A DNA stretch of 64,000 nucleotides from positions 2,103,923-2,167,922 of the forward strand of contig CP014326.1 of NCBI GenBank assembly GCA_001560895.1. Direction: 5' to 3'. The position numbers and the translations under genes were made by a program. A model generated the notes under the pieces. It saw only the letters and a program-made list of their open reading frames with translations, was not told where the DNA came from and did no database searches. Below are positions 1 to 9,250 of this stretch, one piece after another (positions within the stretch are counted from its first letter, which is position 1; every line of letters begins with the position of its first letter). Source of the DNA: Streptococcus mitis. GTDB taxonomy: Bacteria > Bacillota > Bacilli > Lactobacillales > Streptococcaceae.

Positions 1-691
1 ACTAACAGTTAAGGTGCTGGGATCTAGCTCCCTAGGTGCCATCATCACCGTCGCTGATACCAAGGGGAATGTCAAAGGATACGCTCAAAATCCTGGTGTC
101 GACATCAAAAAGACTGCAACTGGTGAAGTCCTCGTCGGACCTTTTGTTGGAAATGGTCAATTCCTCGTTATCACAGACTACGGTACTGGAAATCCTTACA
201 ACTCTATGACTCCCCTCATCTCTGGAGAAATCGGTGAAGACCTTGCCTTTTACCTGACTGAAAGTCAACAGACCCCTTCAGCAGTCGGTCTCAATGTCCT
301 TTTAGACGAGGAAGACAAGGTCAAGGTTGCAGGTGGTTTCCTAGTCCAAGTCTTGCCAGGAGCCAAGGAAGAGGAGATTGCTCGCTTTGAAAAACGCATC
401 CAAGCAATGCCAGCTATCTCTACTCTTCTGGAAAGCGACGACCATATTGAAGCCCTCCTCAAGGCTATCTACGGGGACGAGGCTTACAAGCGTCTTTCTG
501 AAGAAGAAATCCGTTTCCAATGTGACTGTAGCCATGAACGTTTTATGAATGCTCTTGCCAGCCTTCCAAGCTCAGACTTACAGGAAATGAAAGAGGAAGA
601 CCACGGAGCAGAAATCACTTGTCAATTCTGCCAAACAACTTACAACTTTGATGAAAACGACCTGGAGGAACTCATTCGTGACAAATCTTAA
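1..691 (+). CDS. hslO: Hsp33 redox-regulated chaperonin, 5' end cut by window
   Basis: Hsp33 is a cytoplasmic holdase chaperone switched on by oxidation of a zinc-bound cysteine cluster. The window enters the gene in frame from base 2 (codons for LTVKVLG), so the GTG at 14 is an internal valine and not a start. About 229 of the usual roughly 290 residues are present. The C-terminal redox switch is intact: a CDC pair followed about 35 residues later by CQFC, the CXC...CXXC zinc site. The following dusB overlaps it by 14 nt, so the two are probably co-transcribed and translationally coupled. The promoter lies outside the window. Confidence 0.96.
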   Translation, partial: LTVKVLGSSSLGAIITVADTKGNVKGYAQNPGVDIKKTATGEVLVGPFVGNGQFLVITDYGTGNPYNSMTPLISGEIGEDLAFYLTESQQTPSAVGLNVLLDEEDKVKVAGGFLVQVLPGAKEEEIARFEKRIQAMPAISTLLESDDHIEALLKAIYGDEAYKRLSEEEIRFQCDCSHERFMNALASLPSSDLQEMKEEDHGAEITCQFCQTTYNFDENDLEELIRDKS

Positions 692-1658
692 TACACCTTT
701 TATGATTGGCAATGTTGAGATTCCCAATCGTACCGTTTTAGCACCTATGGCTGGTGTGACCAACTCAGCCTTTCGTACCATCGCAAAAGAGCTCGGAGCT
801 GGACTCGTTGTAATGGAAATGGTCTCTGACAAGGGAATCCAATACAACAACGAAAAAACCCTGCATATGCTTCATATCGATGAAGGCGAAAACCCTGTCT
901 CTATCCAACTTTTTGGTAGTGATGAAGACAGCCTAGCACGCGCAGCAGAATTCATCCAAGAAAACACCAAAACTGATATCGTCGATATCAACATGGGCTG
1001 CCCAGTTAACAAAATCGTGAAGAACGAAGCTGGAGCTATGTGGCTCAAGGACCCCGATAAGATTTACTCTATCATCAACAAGGTCCAGTCTGTCCTTGAT
1101 ATCCCACTTACTGTCAAAATGCGTACCGGCTGGGCTGATCCATCTCTGGCAGTTGAAAATGCCCTCGCTGCTGAAGCAGCAGGTGTTTCTGCCCTTGCTA
1201 TGCATGGCCGTACCCGTGAACAAATGTATACAGGTCACGCAGACCTCGAGACCCTTCACAAGGTCGCTCAAGCTTTGACCAAGATTCCATTCATCGCCAA
1301 CGGTGACATCCGTACGGTCCAAGAAGCCAAACAACGTATCGAAGAAGTCGGTGCTGACGCAGTCATGATTGGCCGCGCTGCCATGGGAAATCCCTACCTC
1401 TTTAACCAAATCAACCATTACTTTGAAACAGGAGAAATCCTCCCTGATTTGACCTTTGAAGATAAGATGAAAATCGCTTATGAACACTTGAAACGCTTGA
1501 TTAACCTCAAAGGGGAAAATGTCGCAGTTCGTGAATTCCGTGGCCTCGCTCCTCACTACCTCCGTGGAACATCTGGCGCTGCCAAACTTCGTGGAGCTAT
1601 TTCACAAGCTAGCACCCTAGCAGAGATTGAAGCCCTCTTGCAATTGGATAAGGCATAA
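678..1658 (+). CDS. dusB: tRNA-dihydrouridine synthase B family
   Basis: FMN-dependent enzyme that reduces uridine to dihydrouridine in the D-loop of tRNA. I place the start at GTG 678 (protein [10 protein letters not shown] onwards, 326 aa), not the longer frame from 648, because GGAGGA at 664-669 sits 8 nt upstream and related proteins begin here. Visible motifs include APMAGVTN near the N-terminus, the INMGCPVNK loop holding the catalytic cysteine, the MRTGW and HGRTR strands and the [14 protein letters not shown] phosphate-binding segment. It overlaps the end of hslO by 14 nt. Dus paralogue assignment (B against others) is by resemblance only. Confidence 0.95.
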   Translation: MTNLNTPFMIGNVEIPNRTVLAPMAGVTNSAFRTIAKELGAGLVVMEMVSDKGIQYNNEKTLHMLHIDEGENPVSIQLFGSDEDSLARAAEFIQENTKTDIVDINMGCPVNKIVKNEAGAMWLKDPDKIYSIINKVQSVLDIPLTVKMRTGWADPSLAVENALAAEAAGVSALAMHGRTREQMYTGHADLETLHKVAQALTKIPFIANGDIRTVQEAKQRIEEVGADAVMIGRAAMGNPYLFNQINHYFETGEILPDLTFEDKMKIAYEHLKRLINLKGENVAVREFRGLAPHYLRGTSGAAKLRGAISQASTLAEIEALLQLDKA

Positions 1659-1659
1659 A

Positions 1660-2205
1660 ATGGTTCATACGGCTCTACTGATTATCGATATGCAAAAAGC
1701 ATTTGATAACCCTATCTGGGGAGAACGGAACAACCCTCAAGCTGAACACCAGGCATTGAGGGTACTGGCATACTTCCGTAAACACGCTCTTCCAGTCTTA
1801 CATGTTCAACACATATCTGACAATCCCCAGTCGCAATTTCATAACAAACAAAATCAGGAGTTTAAAAGTGGATTTGAACCAGTTGCTTCAGAACCTGTCT
1901 TTCAAAAAACGGTTAATAGCGCCTTTATTGGAACAAATCTTGAAACCTATTTACGAAAAAATCAGATTTGTCATTTAGTCCTTGCTGGTCTGACTCTGCC
2001 TCATTGTGTATCTACTACGACACGAATGGCAGCAAATCTTGGTTTTGAAGTCACTTTACTAGCAGATGCTACTGCCAGTTTTACCCTAGCTAACAAAAAC
2101 GGTCAAGTCATCTCTCCTGAGACTATCCATGAAATTAATCTCCTTTCTCTACAGGATGAATTTGCTCAAATTCTTACTACAGAAGAATTTTTAACCCAAG
2201 TATAA
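1660..2205 (+). CDS. Isochorismatase-family cysteine hydrolase
   Basis: A 181-residue alpha/beta hydrolase of the isochorismatase/nicotinamidase superfamily, starting at the ATG one base after the dusB stop. The catalytic triad can be read directly: Asp10 in LLIIDMQ, Lys83 in FQKTVNSAF and Cys116 in LTLPHCVSTT. Family members cleave small amides or isochorismate; the substrate here is not evident. The NAD-salvage genes 1.4 kb downstream make nicotinamidase a tempting guess, but the metal-binding histidine signature of nicotinamidases is not clear, so I leave it unnamed. No independent promoter is seen, so it probably reads through from hslO-dusB, and a terminator follows at 2215. Confidence 0.9.
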   Translation: MVHTALLIIDMQKAFDNPIWGERNNPQAEHQALRVLAYFRKHALPVLHVQHISDNPQSQFHNKQNQEFKSGFEPVASEPVFQKTVNSAFIGTNLETYLRKNQICHLVLAGLTLPHCVSTTTRMAANLGFEVTLLADATASFTLANKNGQVISPETIHEINLLSLQDEFAQILTTEEFLTQV

Positions 2206-2214
2206 GTATAAAAT

Positions 2215-2250
2215 AATCCGTCGACTCTTATTGAGCTGACGGATTTTCTT
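2215..2250 (+). terminator. Intrinsic terminator after hslO-dusB-hydrolase operon
   Basis: AATCCGTC at 2215-2222 pairs perfectly with GACGGATT at 2238-2245 and is followed by TTCTTT. It closes the rightward operon and lies just beyond the stop of the convergent lipoprotein gene. Confidence 0.8.
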
Positions 2251-2280
2251 TGGTTGTAAAAATTCAAATACTGAGAACTA

Positions 2281-2973
2281 TTATTGATTCAAAGCAACAC
2301 TGGAAACCTTGCCATCCGCTCCTGTTGTAATTTGGATGACTTTTCCTACACCGATTTTGGCATTATACTTACCATCATCGAGAGTATAAGAATAGCCTTT
2401 GATAGAGTAGTTTTCTTTCTTTCCATCAGCAGATTCTACTGTAAATTGACCACCTGATGAAACTGTGATGGTTTCGCCATTGGCTCCCTTCCAGTTGCCC
2501 GCTGCAGCTGAGAAATCACCATCTGCCATAGTTAAAACACCCTTATAGCGTTTATTTTGCTCTGCTTGTTTGTCTTGAAGTTTGCGGTCAGTTGTAGGAT
2601 CATAGCTTGATTGGTTAGACTGGGCTTGAGGAGCCTGTTGAGTTGAAGGAGCCTGAGCAGGAGTTTGTTGACTAGCCGCCTGTTGATTAAACACTTCTTG
2701 ACCTTGTCTTTGTTCAGGTGCCGCTTGCGATGGCGTTGCAGTTGCTGAAGACTGGTCGGTAGATGTCTTGGACTTTTCAGATGAAGCTGAACTTGAGGAC
2801 TTCTGAGTCTTGCTTTCTTTGCTAGAAGAAGCTACTTTAGAATTTGATGACTGGCTTGTCTTAGCAGAACTGCTTGCTTGAGTTGTTTCCTTTTTATTTC
2901 CACAAGCTCCTAATAGCAAGGTAGAAGCTAATACAGTTGCTGTCATCAATTTGATATAGGTTTTCTTTTTCAT
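2281..2973 (-). CDS. Ser/Gln-rich secreted lipoprotein with C-terminal DUF6287-like domain
   Basis: A 230-residue surface lipoprotein. The N-terminus has a charged MKKK start, a hydrophobic core and a lipobox LLLGAC, with Cys24 as the predicted lipidated residue. Residues 30-130 are low-complexity Ser/Lys/Gln/Ala/Pro, typical of a flexible wall-spanning stalk. The last 90 residues (from YKGVLTMADGDFS) form a compact predicted beta domain with repeated Gly/Asp turns that resembles what I remember as DUF6287 of streptococcal lipoproteins. Function unknown. It has its own strong promoter with WalR-like boxes and stands alone between opposing genes. This is not the cbpA-rr06-hk06 content I recall at this position in pneumococcus. 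Confidence 0.88.
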   Translation of the reverse strand: MKKKTYIKLMTATVLASTLLLGACGNKKETTQASSSAKTSQSSNSKVASSSKESKTQKSSSSASSEKSKTSTDQSSATATPSQAAPEQRQGQEVFNQQAASQQTPAQAPSTQQAPQAQSNQSSYDPTTDRKLQDKQAEQNKRYKGVLTMADGDFSAAAGNWKGANGETITVSSGGQFTVESADGKKENYSIKGYSYTLDDGKYNAKIGVGKVIQITTGADGKVSSVALNQ

Positions 2974-2986
2974 TTTTCTACTCCTT

Positions 2987-3056
2987 TGTAATGTTTTTGA
3001 AACATTAAGAAATCTTTTTGTAATGTAATTGTAACATTTGAATTTAAATATGTCAA
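2987..3056 (-). promoter_or_regulatory. Lipoprotein promoter with two WalR/VicR-like boxes
   Basis: On the minus strand TTGACA (3051-3056) and TACAAT (3028-3033) are separated by 17 nt, a near-ideal sigma-A promoter. On the plus strand TGTAAT-N5-TGTAAC (3019-3035) fits the WalR consensus TGTWAH-N5-TGTWAH and overlaps the -10. A weaker copy, TGTAAT-N5-TGAAAC, lies at 2987-3003 between start site and gene. Their positions would fit repression. Regulation by WalR is inferred. Confidence 0.6.
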
Positions 3057-3197
3057 CGATTTATCTAAACTATTTTAAAAACCTTAAATACTTTAAATAC
3101 CTTTACTCCTCCTACTTTTCTATTCGTAGTCTAATAGCAAAAACAGAAAAAAATTCCTATTTTGAGTAATATTTTTAAATCACTCTTGTGTAATCGC

Positions 3198-3226
3198 TTG
3201 CATTGTTTTAGACAAAGGAATATAAT
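3198..3226 (+). promoter_or_regulatory. Sigma-A promoter of small membrane protein gene
   Basis: TTGCAT (3198-3203), a 17-nt spacer and a perfect TATAAT (3221-3226). The coding start is at 3260, with GGAGG at 3246-3250. Confidence 0.8.
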
Positions 3227-3259
3227 AACATTGAAATAGGATATTGGAGGTGTAGACTT

Positions 3260-3490
3260 ATGTTAAGCAAATATTACAAGTATCTTCCTGGGTTGATTTT
3301 GGGAGCTATTTGCTCTTATGAAACAGCCACTTACTATGCGCGAACTGCTTTTGATGTCTTCTATCTGACTACAAGCTTTATGATTGTCTACATCGCTTTG
3401 TTATTTTTACATGAGAACTATCTCAAGTATCGATACAAAGACTTCTTTACGCACATGTTTAGTAATTCTAAGAAAGATAGCCACCCATAA
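3260..3490 (+). CDS. Small two-helix membrane protein, unknown function
   Basis: A 76-residue protein with its own promoter and a strong ribosome site (GGAGG, 9 nt spacing), so it is very likely expressed. Two hydrophobic stretches are visible, roughly residues 8-22 (LPGLILGAICSYETA) and 34-52 (VFYLTTSFMIVYIALLFLH), followed by a basic, Lys-rich cytoplasmic-type tail. I do not recognise a family. It forms a single-gene unit ended by a terminator. Confidence 0.75.
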   Translation: MLSKYYKYLPGLILGAICSYETATYYARTAFDVFYLTTSFMIVYIALLFLHENYLKYRYKDFFTHMFSNSKKDSHP

Positions 3491-3531
3491 AAGCAGTCAC
3501 AACACAAAACCATCTCATGATGGTACATAAA

Positions 3532-3564
3532 GAGGTCAGGAACTTTGTCCCGACCTCGTTTTTT
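3532..3564 (+). terminator. Terminator of the small membrane protein gene
   Basis: GAGGTC (3532-3537) pairs with GACCTC (3552-3557), extended by GG/CC across one mismatch, and is followed by T6 at 3559-3564. Upstream, ACCATC-TCAT-GATGGT (3509-3524) forms a second small hairpin. Confidence 0.75.
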
Positions 3565-4336
3565 ATTTCAATCGATAGGTTTTTCTTGGTTTCTTTTTGG
3601 GCACTCGCTTGAGTCCGACTTCTTCTACATATTCGCCGTATTTTACGAGAAAGTTATTGCTGACGATGGGACGACCTGAGTTGATAAGATTGACCAGTTC
3701 GGTTCCCTCGTAGACAGTGAACTCCTCCTCTAGCAGATAGAGGAAGGTCGGGTTCCAGTCAAGTCGTCCTTGGATTCGTTTGATAGATCCTTGGATAATG
3801 GCATAATGGTCAAAGGCGAAGGCTTGCTCGTCCAATTCGACTCCCTCCAAGAAGCATTTGCCCGTCTGAAAATCGACATCTACGAAAACGACATCCTTGG
3901 CATCGTCTCCTGCCTGAACGAGGTCTAGGGCGCGACTAGGCAGATACACCAAATGGGCAATGGTCACCGTCCAGCCCCGTGGATCACGCCCAGGAGTCGA
4001 CACAGTCATCAATTGCTCGATTTTTTCTAAAGGAAGATCGAGATTGACTTCTTCACGCACCTCGCGCTGACAGGCATGAGCAGCATCTTCTCCCTTATCC
4101 ATAAAACCTCCAACCAAGGCCAAACAGTTTTGATAAGGGTGAGCCTTGCGACGAATCAGCAAGAGCTTGATCTTTCCTTCAACAAAGCAGTAGGCCACCA
4201 TATCCACTGTCACACTTGGTTTTTCATATTGAGGGAGTTCCTGCTTGTAGTACCAGTCTAAAAACTCCTCCTGACTGGCATGCATTTCAAAATATTCTCT
4301 TTCCGTCATCCCTTCTGGAATCTTTATATCTGCCAT
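3563..4336 (-). CDS. Nudix hydrolase with C-terminal winged-helix-type domain, NrtR-like
   Basis: A 257-residue protein with a Nudix fold at about residues 40-160 and an extra C-terminal domain (about 170-257), ending in the basic tail KKKPRKTYRLK. This is the architecture of NrtR-type ADP-ribose-sensing regulators and related Nudix enzymes. The Nudix box at residues 77-99 is essentially canonical (G-x5-E-x7-REVREE), with Asn replacing the usual Gly near the end, so hydrolase activity may be retained. It is the last gene of the nadR-pnuC operon (1 nt after pnuC). A role in sensing or clearing NAD-derived ADP-ribose is likely; true repressor function is inferred. Confidence 0.85.
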   Translation of the reverse strand: MADIKIPEGMTEREYFEMHASQEEFLDWYYKQELPQYEKPSVTVDMVAYCFVEGKIKLLLIRRKAHPYQNCLALVGGFMDKGEDAAHACQREVREEVNLDLPLEKIEQLMTVSTPGRDPRGWTVTIAHLVYLPSRALDLVQAGDDAKDVVFVDVDFQTGKCFLEGVELDEQAFAFDHYAIIQGSIKRIQGRLDWNPTFLYLLEEEFTVYEGTELVNLINSGRPIVSNNFLVKYGEYVEEVGLKRVPKKKPRKTYRLK

Positions 4337-4337
4337 C

Positions 4338-5117
4338 TTATGACTCCTTTCGAACTGCCTTGGTCCATTGGTACCAACCCACTAGACTATTGAGTGTATA
4401 GACCCAGTACATCCCTTGGATGTGGATATTTTCACCCCACCAGAGGTAGATACTAAAGAGATTGGTTGCAATCCAGAAAATCCATTGCTCACGGTAGAGA
4501 CGTGTCATCAAAAGCTGACCAACACCATTGGTCGCATCGGTAACACTATCACGGAAAGGGCGAGCACTATGGATACTTTGATAAGCTAAGCCCATACCAA
4601 TCCAGATGATAGCAGTCAAGGACAAGTACTTGAACCAATCAAGAACAGATAATTTCTTAGCTTCAAAGTGAGATTCTTCTACTTTTCCTTGGTCATTGAT
4701 ACGGTTGGACAGCCAAGCATAGAGACCAATCGGCTGCATTACAAAGAAGTAAACGGTCGTCAAGACTTCGCCATAAAAAGTTGCATTCATGGCCAAAATC
4801 AAATAGATAGCAGAGTTAATAGCCCCGAAGAGATAATTACTTGCACGCCCTTCTGCTACCAAGATAACACAGACAATCCCAGTCCAAGAGGCAAACAAGC
4901 TCAACCAGTCATGACTTTCTGTATTTTGCGTGAATTCCAAGATCAAGGGAACACTTGACAAGGCGATGAGATATAACCACTGGAAAAGGCTACGGCCCAC
5001 AAAAAGATCTCTCCAGAGCAGGTTCATGATTCCTGCAAAGCCAATCTTGCGGGCTTCGGCATGGACATTTTTAAAATTTTCGATAAATTGTGTGATTTTT
5101 TCAGTTAGTTTTTTCAT
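4338..5117 (-). CDS. pnuC: PnuC-family nicotinamide riboside transporter
   Basis: A 259-residue integral membrane protein. After a soluble N-terminal stretch it shows repeated hydrophobic helices from about residue 40 on, with aromatic-rich segments (AINSAIYLILAMNATFYGE, FVMQPIGLYAWLSN, WIFWIATNLFSIYLWW, LVGWYQW) characteristic of PnuC. PnuC facilitates uptake of nicotinamide riboside, which is trapped by phosphorylation. The adjacent upstream nadR encodes exactly that kinase/adenylyltransferase, so uptake and trapping are co-expressed. Intergenic gaps of 9 nt (nadR) and 1 nt (Nudix) support one operon. Confidence 0.93.
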   Translation of the reverse strand: MKKLTEKITQFIENFKNVHAEARKIGFAGIMNLLWRDLFVGRSLFQWLYLIALSSVPLILEFTQNTESHDWLSLFASWTGIVCVILVAEGRASNYLFGAINSAIYLILAMNATFYGEVLTTVYFFVMQPIGLYAWLSNRINDQGKVEESHFEAKKLSVLDWFKYLSLTAIIWIGMGLAYQSIHSARPFRDSVTDATNGVGQLLMTRLYREQWIFWIATNLFSIYLWWGENIHIQGMYWVYTLNSLVGWYQWTKAVRKES

Positions 5118-5126
5118 ATTTTTCTC

Positions 5127-6185
5127 CTAATCTGCTTGGTAAATGGCATCAATAGCCACTTTTGCTGCTTCATAATTACCTAGATAATCCTCTGCTAGAT
5201 AAACTAGTGGAATGGTGGTTAAATATCGCTCTCTCATCTGGTCCAAATGCTGGGAAAAACTTTGACGAATATGGTCTTCTGCCATGGTCATATCTCTAAA
5301 TCCGTCATTGACATAGGAGCCGATAGGCTGCACAAATAGAATCAAGTCCCATTTCTCCTTAGCCAAGATCGAGGCAAAGAGATTGTCAAATGTTTCTCCT
5401 GATAAGTCCTCTTGATCCTCAGTCTCCATATAATAATCATAGTAGCCCTTGGTTACTAAGGAGTTGGTATCTGCTATCACCAGTCCCCTATTGGCATTAC
5501 TGTCAATTAACTTAGAGGTCTGGTCATACTGTCCCAACAGGAGGTAATAGTAATCCTTTGGAGTCAATTCATCATCGCGGACGTTATTTTTAATCTGATA
5601 CTCACGTGCGTATTCCAGACTAACGGGCGCATCGTAATACCTTGCCAAATCCTTGGCCAGAGTGGTCTTCCCATTACTGGCACTTCCCATAATCAACACT
5701 TTCTTGGTAAACTGACGACGGAAAGGTTGAGCGATGTACTTCCAATATTTGCTTGGATTTTCTCGAATCATAGTTGCTGAAATACCAAACTTTCTTCCTT
5801 GCAGAACGGTCTCAAAGCCACGATTAGATAATTCTTGCTGGTAGTCTGCTTCTCCTACAAAAAAGATCAGCTCTTGCTGGGTTTCATCATAGGAAATCTC
5901 CGCTAACATCTGGTCCAACCACTCCTGCCAGCCCATAGGGTAACGGGGAAGATTGGTTTCATCTAACTTGCAAACAGAGGTCAACTCATCATCCCGAAAT
6001 GCTTCACGAATATAGCGAAATCTCTTTTGAAGCGTTAAGCCTACCTGCTCCCCTCGGTCTCCCTCATATCCTGAAACGACCACCCAGACCTGATCACACT
6101 GACGCTTCGCTCGCTGAATCAGATCGATATGGCCCTGATGAAGAGGGGCAAAGGTCCCAAATACCACTGCTATTTTCTTTTTCAT
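5127..6185 (-). CDS. nadR: Bifunctional NMN adenylyltransferase / ribosylnicotinamide kinase
   Basis: A 352-residue NadR lacking the N-terminal HTH found in enterobacteria. The N-terminal half is a nucleotidyltransferase: GTFAPLHQGHIDLI holds the H-x-G-H motif (16-19). The C-terminal half is a kinase with P-loop GSASNGKTT, where the ribosylnicotinamide kinase domain sits. Together they convert nicotinamide riboside to NMN and then NAD in the cytoplasm. It is the first gene of nadR-pnuC-Nudix and is driven by a clear promoter at 6236-6263. With no DNA-binding domain of its own, regulation probably falls to another factor, possibly the downstream Nudix/HTH protein. Confidence 0.95.
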   Translation of the reverse strand: MKKKIAVVFGTFAPLHQGHIDLIQRAKRQCDQVWVVVSGYEGDRGEQVGLTLQKRFRYIREAFRDDELTSVCKLDETNLPRYPMGWQEWLDQMLAEISYDETQQELIFFVGEADYQQELSNRGFETVLQGRKFGISATMIRENPSKYWKYIAQPFRRQFTKKVLIMGSASNGKTTLAKDLARYYDAPVSLEYAREYQIKNNVRDDELTPKDYYYLLLGQYDQTSKLIDSNANRGLVIADTNSLVTKGYYDYYMETEDQEDLSGETFDNLFASILAKEKWDLILFVQPIGSYVNDGFRDMTMAEDHIRQSFSQHLDQMRERYLTTIPLVYLAEDYLGNYEAAKVAIDAIYQAD

Positions 6186-6211
6186 AAACGCATTACATTT
6201 TTATAATTTTC

Positions 6212-6263
6212 TATATTTTTGTTATCTATGTTTTTATTATAAATTATATTTTTGTTTTGTCAA
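6212..6263 (-). promoter_or_regulatory. nadR operon promoter with 33-bp-spaced direct repeats
   Basis: Minus-strand TTGACA (6258-6263), a 16-nt spacer and TATAAT (6236-6241). The 11-mer ACAAAAATATA occurs in the spacer (6245-6255) and again downstream of the start site (6212-6222), exactly 33 bp apart, about three helical turns. It could be a regulator pair; the background is very AT-rich, so chance is possible. Confidence 0.6.
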
Positions 6264-6293
6264 TAGTTTTTTATCATTTTTTATAAAAAAATT

Positions 6294-6326
6294 GCGAAAA
6301 AAAGAATCAAGATTGCTCCTGATTCT
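6294..6326 (-). terminator. Terminator of ctsR-clpC operon
   Basis: AGAATCA (6303-6309) pairs with TGATTCT (6320-6326). On the minus strand the hairpin is followed by a T7 run (plus A's at 6296-6302). Confidence 0.8.
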
Positions 6327-6332
6327 CCATTT

Positions 6333-8765
6333 TTATGCAATATCAAATTTTAACTGGCCTGCTTTGACACCAATCTTAAGTGTGCTACCTGCCACTAAAT
6401 CTCCCTTAAGAAGAAGTTCTGCCAACTTGTCCTCCACTTCTGTTTGCAGAGTTCTACGAAGTGGGCGAGCTCCCATCTCTGGGTCATATCCTTGATTTGC
6501 CAACAATTTCAGAGCTGAAGCTTGTAATTTCAAGTCAATACCTTTTTCAGCCAAACTTGCCACTAAAGGTTTGACCATAATCTTCACGACTTCCTGCATA
6601 TGGTCGCTAGAAAGGCTATGGAAGACCACCTTTTCATCAATACGGTTGATAAACTCAGGTCTATAAGCTTTTTTCAGTTCTTCAAACATGCGTTTTTCCA
6701 TATTTTCCTGGTCAAAACGAATGTCCTTAGCTCCAAAACCGACGGTCTTGTCATCACGAAGGGCTGTCGCACCAAGGTTCGATGTCATGATGATAATGGT
6801 ATTTGAAAAGTCGACCTTGCGCCCCTTGCTATCTATCAAGACACCATCATCCAAGACCTGCAAGAGCACATTAAAGATGTCTGGGTGGGCCTTCTCTACC
6901 TCATCAAAGAGGAGAACGGAATATGGTTTGTTGCGAACTTTCTCGGTCAACTCCCCACCTTCTTCATAACCCACATAGCCTGGAGGAGCTCCGTTGAGAC
7001 GGCTAGCTGCGAATTTCTCCATATACTCACTCATATCAAAGCGGATAAGAGCTGATTCGTCGTCAAAGAGGACTTCTGCCAGAGCCTTGGCCAATTCGGT
7101 CTTCCCGACACCTGTGGGTCCTAGGAACATAAAGGAACCAATCGGACGCTTGTGACTGCGAATTCCTGACTGATTACGGCGAATCGCACGGCTAATGCTT
7201 GAAACAGCTTGATCTTGCCCGATAACACGTTTGTGTAGTTCAGCTTCAAGATTTAGATACTTCTTAGCATCCGTTTGAGTCAGTTTTTGGACTGGAATTC
7301 CTGACAAACGACTCAAGGTGGTCAAAATATCAGACTCTGTCACCAAGTCTTTGTAGACTGGGACTTCCTCTTCTTTTGCGATTAGCTGGGCTGCCTGTTT
7401 CCACTTACCATCCATCAGGGCCTTATCAGCTGGACTCAAGCCAGAATCGTCTGCTTTCACATGTTTGACATTATTTTGCACTGTTGCTGCTGCTTCATCT
7501 AAGAGGTCGATAGCAGAGTCTGGCAAGTGACGACTAGTCAAGTAACGATGAGCCATCTTGACAGCTGTTTCGACAGCTTCATCTGCGATTTGCACACGGT
7601 GATGCTTCTCATAAGTCGCCTTCAAGCCTTGCAAAATGGTCATGCTGTCTGCCACGCTTGGTTCTTCAATCGTCACTTTAGCGAAACGACGAGAAAGTGC
7701 CGCATCTTTTTCGATATGTTTTTGGTATTCTTCCTGAGTAGTCGCACCAACCGTTCTCAAGGTGCCACGCGCCAAGGCTGGTTTTAAGATATTGGCCGCA
7801 TCCAGAGTTGAGTCAATCCCACTACCAGAACCCATGATAGTGTGAAGTTCATCGATAAAGAGGATGACTTGGCCATCTTCTTCAATATCCTTGATGATAT
7901 TGTTCATGCGTTCTTCAAAGTCACCACGGAAGCGTGTCCCTGCAACGACATTCATCAAATCAAGCTCCAACACGCGCATCTTAGCCATTTCTGCAGGCAC
8001 ATCACCACTAGCAATACGCTGGGCAAGACCAAGCGCCAGAGCTGTTTTCCCGACACCAGCATCTCCAACCAAGACAGGATTGTTCTTGGTCTTACGACTC
8101 AAGATTTGAATCATACGCGAGATTTCCTTGTCCCGACCGATGACTGGCTCCAACTTGCCAGAACGAGCTTGCTCTGTCAAATCATGGGTATAGTCCTCGA
8201 GACCACCGCTCGGAGTCTGGGGCATACCCATCATATTAGCCATAGAATTTTGCTTGTCAGCTACTGTACGATGGCGCTGGCGTAGAGCCTTGAGGTCTTC
8301 ACGAGTCCAGCCTGCACGTTCTTCTAGATTTCGACGAAGAGCAGCAATCTTAACCTGATCTTTCTTGTCTTCATAAGAAAAACCAGCCCTCTCCAAGATA
8401 CGAGTCGCCAAGGCATTTCCATCATGCAAAATCGCATAGAGGACATGCTCTGTCCCTAGCACCTTAGCATGGACCACTGACGCTACATACTCTGCTTCGT
8501 CAAAGAGAACCTGCAAACGATGGGAGAACGGCAATTCCGTAAAGGTTTCATCCTGGCTATAGTCCGTTTCAGTCAGTTCCAAAGCCACCTCTTCTAAACG
8601 GTCCATCTCATATGGATAATCGTTTAATGTCGCCCCTGCCACACTATAACTGTGATTGGACATAGCAATCAACAAGTGCCAAGACTCTAGATAACGAGCT
8701 CCAAAATGGCCAGCAACCATGTAGGCACTTTCGATACATTCATTCAATGCTTTTGAATAGTTCAT
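6333..8765 (-). CDS. clpC: ClpC AAA+ unfoldase of the ClpCP protease
   Basis: An 810-residue Hsp100/Clp ATPase that unfolds substrates for ClpP. It has an N-terminal Clp-N repeat domain (about 1-145) and two AAA+ modules. The first has Walker A GDAGVGKT and Walker B LFIDELH. The second has Walker A GPTGVGKT and Walker [12 protein letters not shown], the sensor segments and the C-terminal D2-small domain ([10 protein letters not shown]). The UVR-type middle segment is short. It directly follows ctsR (1 nt) and is under CtsR control through the operator at 9251-9267. A terminator follows at 6294. Confidence 0.97.
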   Translation of the reverse strand: MNYSKALNECIESAYMVAGHFGARYLESWHLLIAMSNHSYSVAGATLNDYPYEMDRLEEVALELTETDYSQDETFTELPFSHRLQVLFDEAEYVASVVHAKVLGTEHVLYAILHDGNALATRILERAGFSYEDKKDQVKIAALRRNLEERAGWTREDLKALRQRHRTVADKQNSMANMMGMPQTPSGGLEDYTHDLTEQARSGKLEPVIGRDKEISRMIQILSRKTKNNPVLVGDAGVGKTALALGLAQRIASGDVPAEMAKMRVLELDLMNVVAGTRFRGDFEERMNNIIKDIEEDGQVILFIDELHTIMGSGSGIDSTLDAANILKPALARGTLRTVGATTQEEYQKHIEKDAALSRRFAKVTIEEPSVADSMTILQGLKATYEKHHRVQIADEAVETAVKMAHRYLTSRHLPDSAIDLLDEAAATVQNNVKHVKADDSGLSPADKALMDGKWKQAAQLIAKEEEVPVYKDLVTESDILTTLSRLSGIPVQKLTQTDAKKYLNLEAELHKRVIGQDQAVSSISRAIRRNQSGIRSHKRPIGSFMFLGPTGVGKTELAKALAEVLFDDESALIRFDMSEYMEKFAASRLNGAPPGYVGYEEGGELTEKVRNKPYSVLLFDEVEKAHPDIFNVLLQVLDDGVLIDSKGRKVDFSNTIIIMTSNLGATALRDDKTVGFGAKDIRFDQENMEKRMFEELKKAYRPEFINRIDEKVVFHSLSSDHMQEVVKIMVKPLVASLAEKGIDLKLQASALKLLANQGYDPEMGARPLRRTLQTEVEDKLAELLLKGDLVAGSTLKIGVKAGQLKFDIA

Positions 8766-8766
8766 C

Positions 8767-9225
8767 TTACTTCCCTTTTCTATCTACCTCTTGTATGACC
8801 TGTCGTAGCATATTAGCACGAAGGACTGGAGCTTCTTCTCCTAGAACGCGATCCACAGCTACTGCTAGTAGCAAATTCATCTCTTGCTTGGTCATCAATT
8901 CCTGCTCAACCAAAAGCTGCAGAATATCTTCATAAATCTCTTGACTAACTCGCTCACCAATTGAATAAAGCAAATCACGGAGCATTTCATGATGACTAGA
9001 AAACTCAATCCGTCCTATGCGAATGTAGCCTCCACCACCCCGCTTACTTTCAACCAAGTAGCCTCTACTTTCCGTAAAGCGTGTCTTGATCACATAGTTA
9101 ATCTGACTAGGAACAACCTGGAAGGTATCCGCCAACTGACTCCGTTGCAACTCCACGATACCAGATTGATCTAAAATTGCCTTGATGTAGGCCTCAATAT
9201 GATCCGATGTATTTTTAAATCTCAT
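8767..9225 (-). CDS. ctsR: CtsR class III heat-shock repressor
   Basis: A 152-residue dimeric repressor of clp genes. The N-terminal winged helix (about 10-70) includes the conserved glycine-rich wing ESKRGGGGYIRIGRI, which reads heat and binds the DNA minor groove. The C-terminal helical domain mediates dimerisation. It autoregulates: a CtsR box lies between its own -10 and its start codon. It is the first gene of ctsR-clpC. The satellite element begins about 150 bp upstream, leaving the promoter and operator intact. Confidence 0.97.
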   Translation of the reverse strand: MRFKNTSDHIEAYIKAILDQSGIVELQRSQLADTFQVVPSQINYVIKTRFTESRGYLVESKRGGGGYIRIGRIEFSSHHEMLRDLLYSIGERVSQEIYEDILQLLVEQELMTKQEMNLLLAVAVDRVLGEEAPVLRANMLRQVIQEVDRKGK

Positions 9226-9250
9226 TACAAACCCACCTCTCTCTTTAAAC

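Noticed and set aside
933..1556. 207-codon open frame antisense to dusB
   Set aside because: Shadow of the dusB codon pattern; no ribosome site and no promoter, and dusB is clearly the real gene.
7842..8285. 147-codon frame antisense to clpC
   Set aside because: Shadow frame; the clpC domains are uninterrupted on the other strand.
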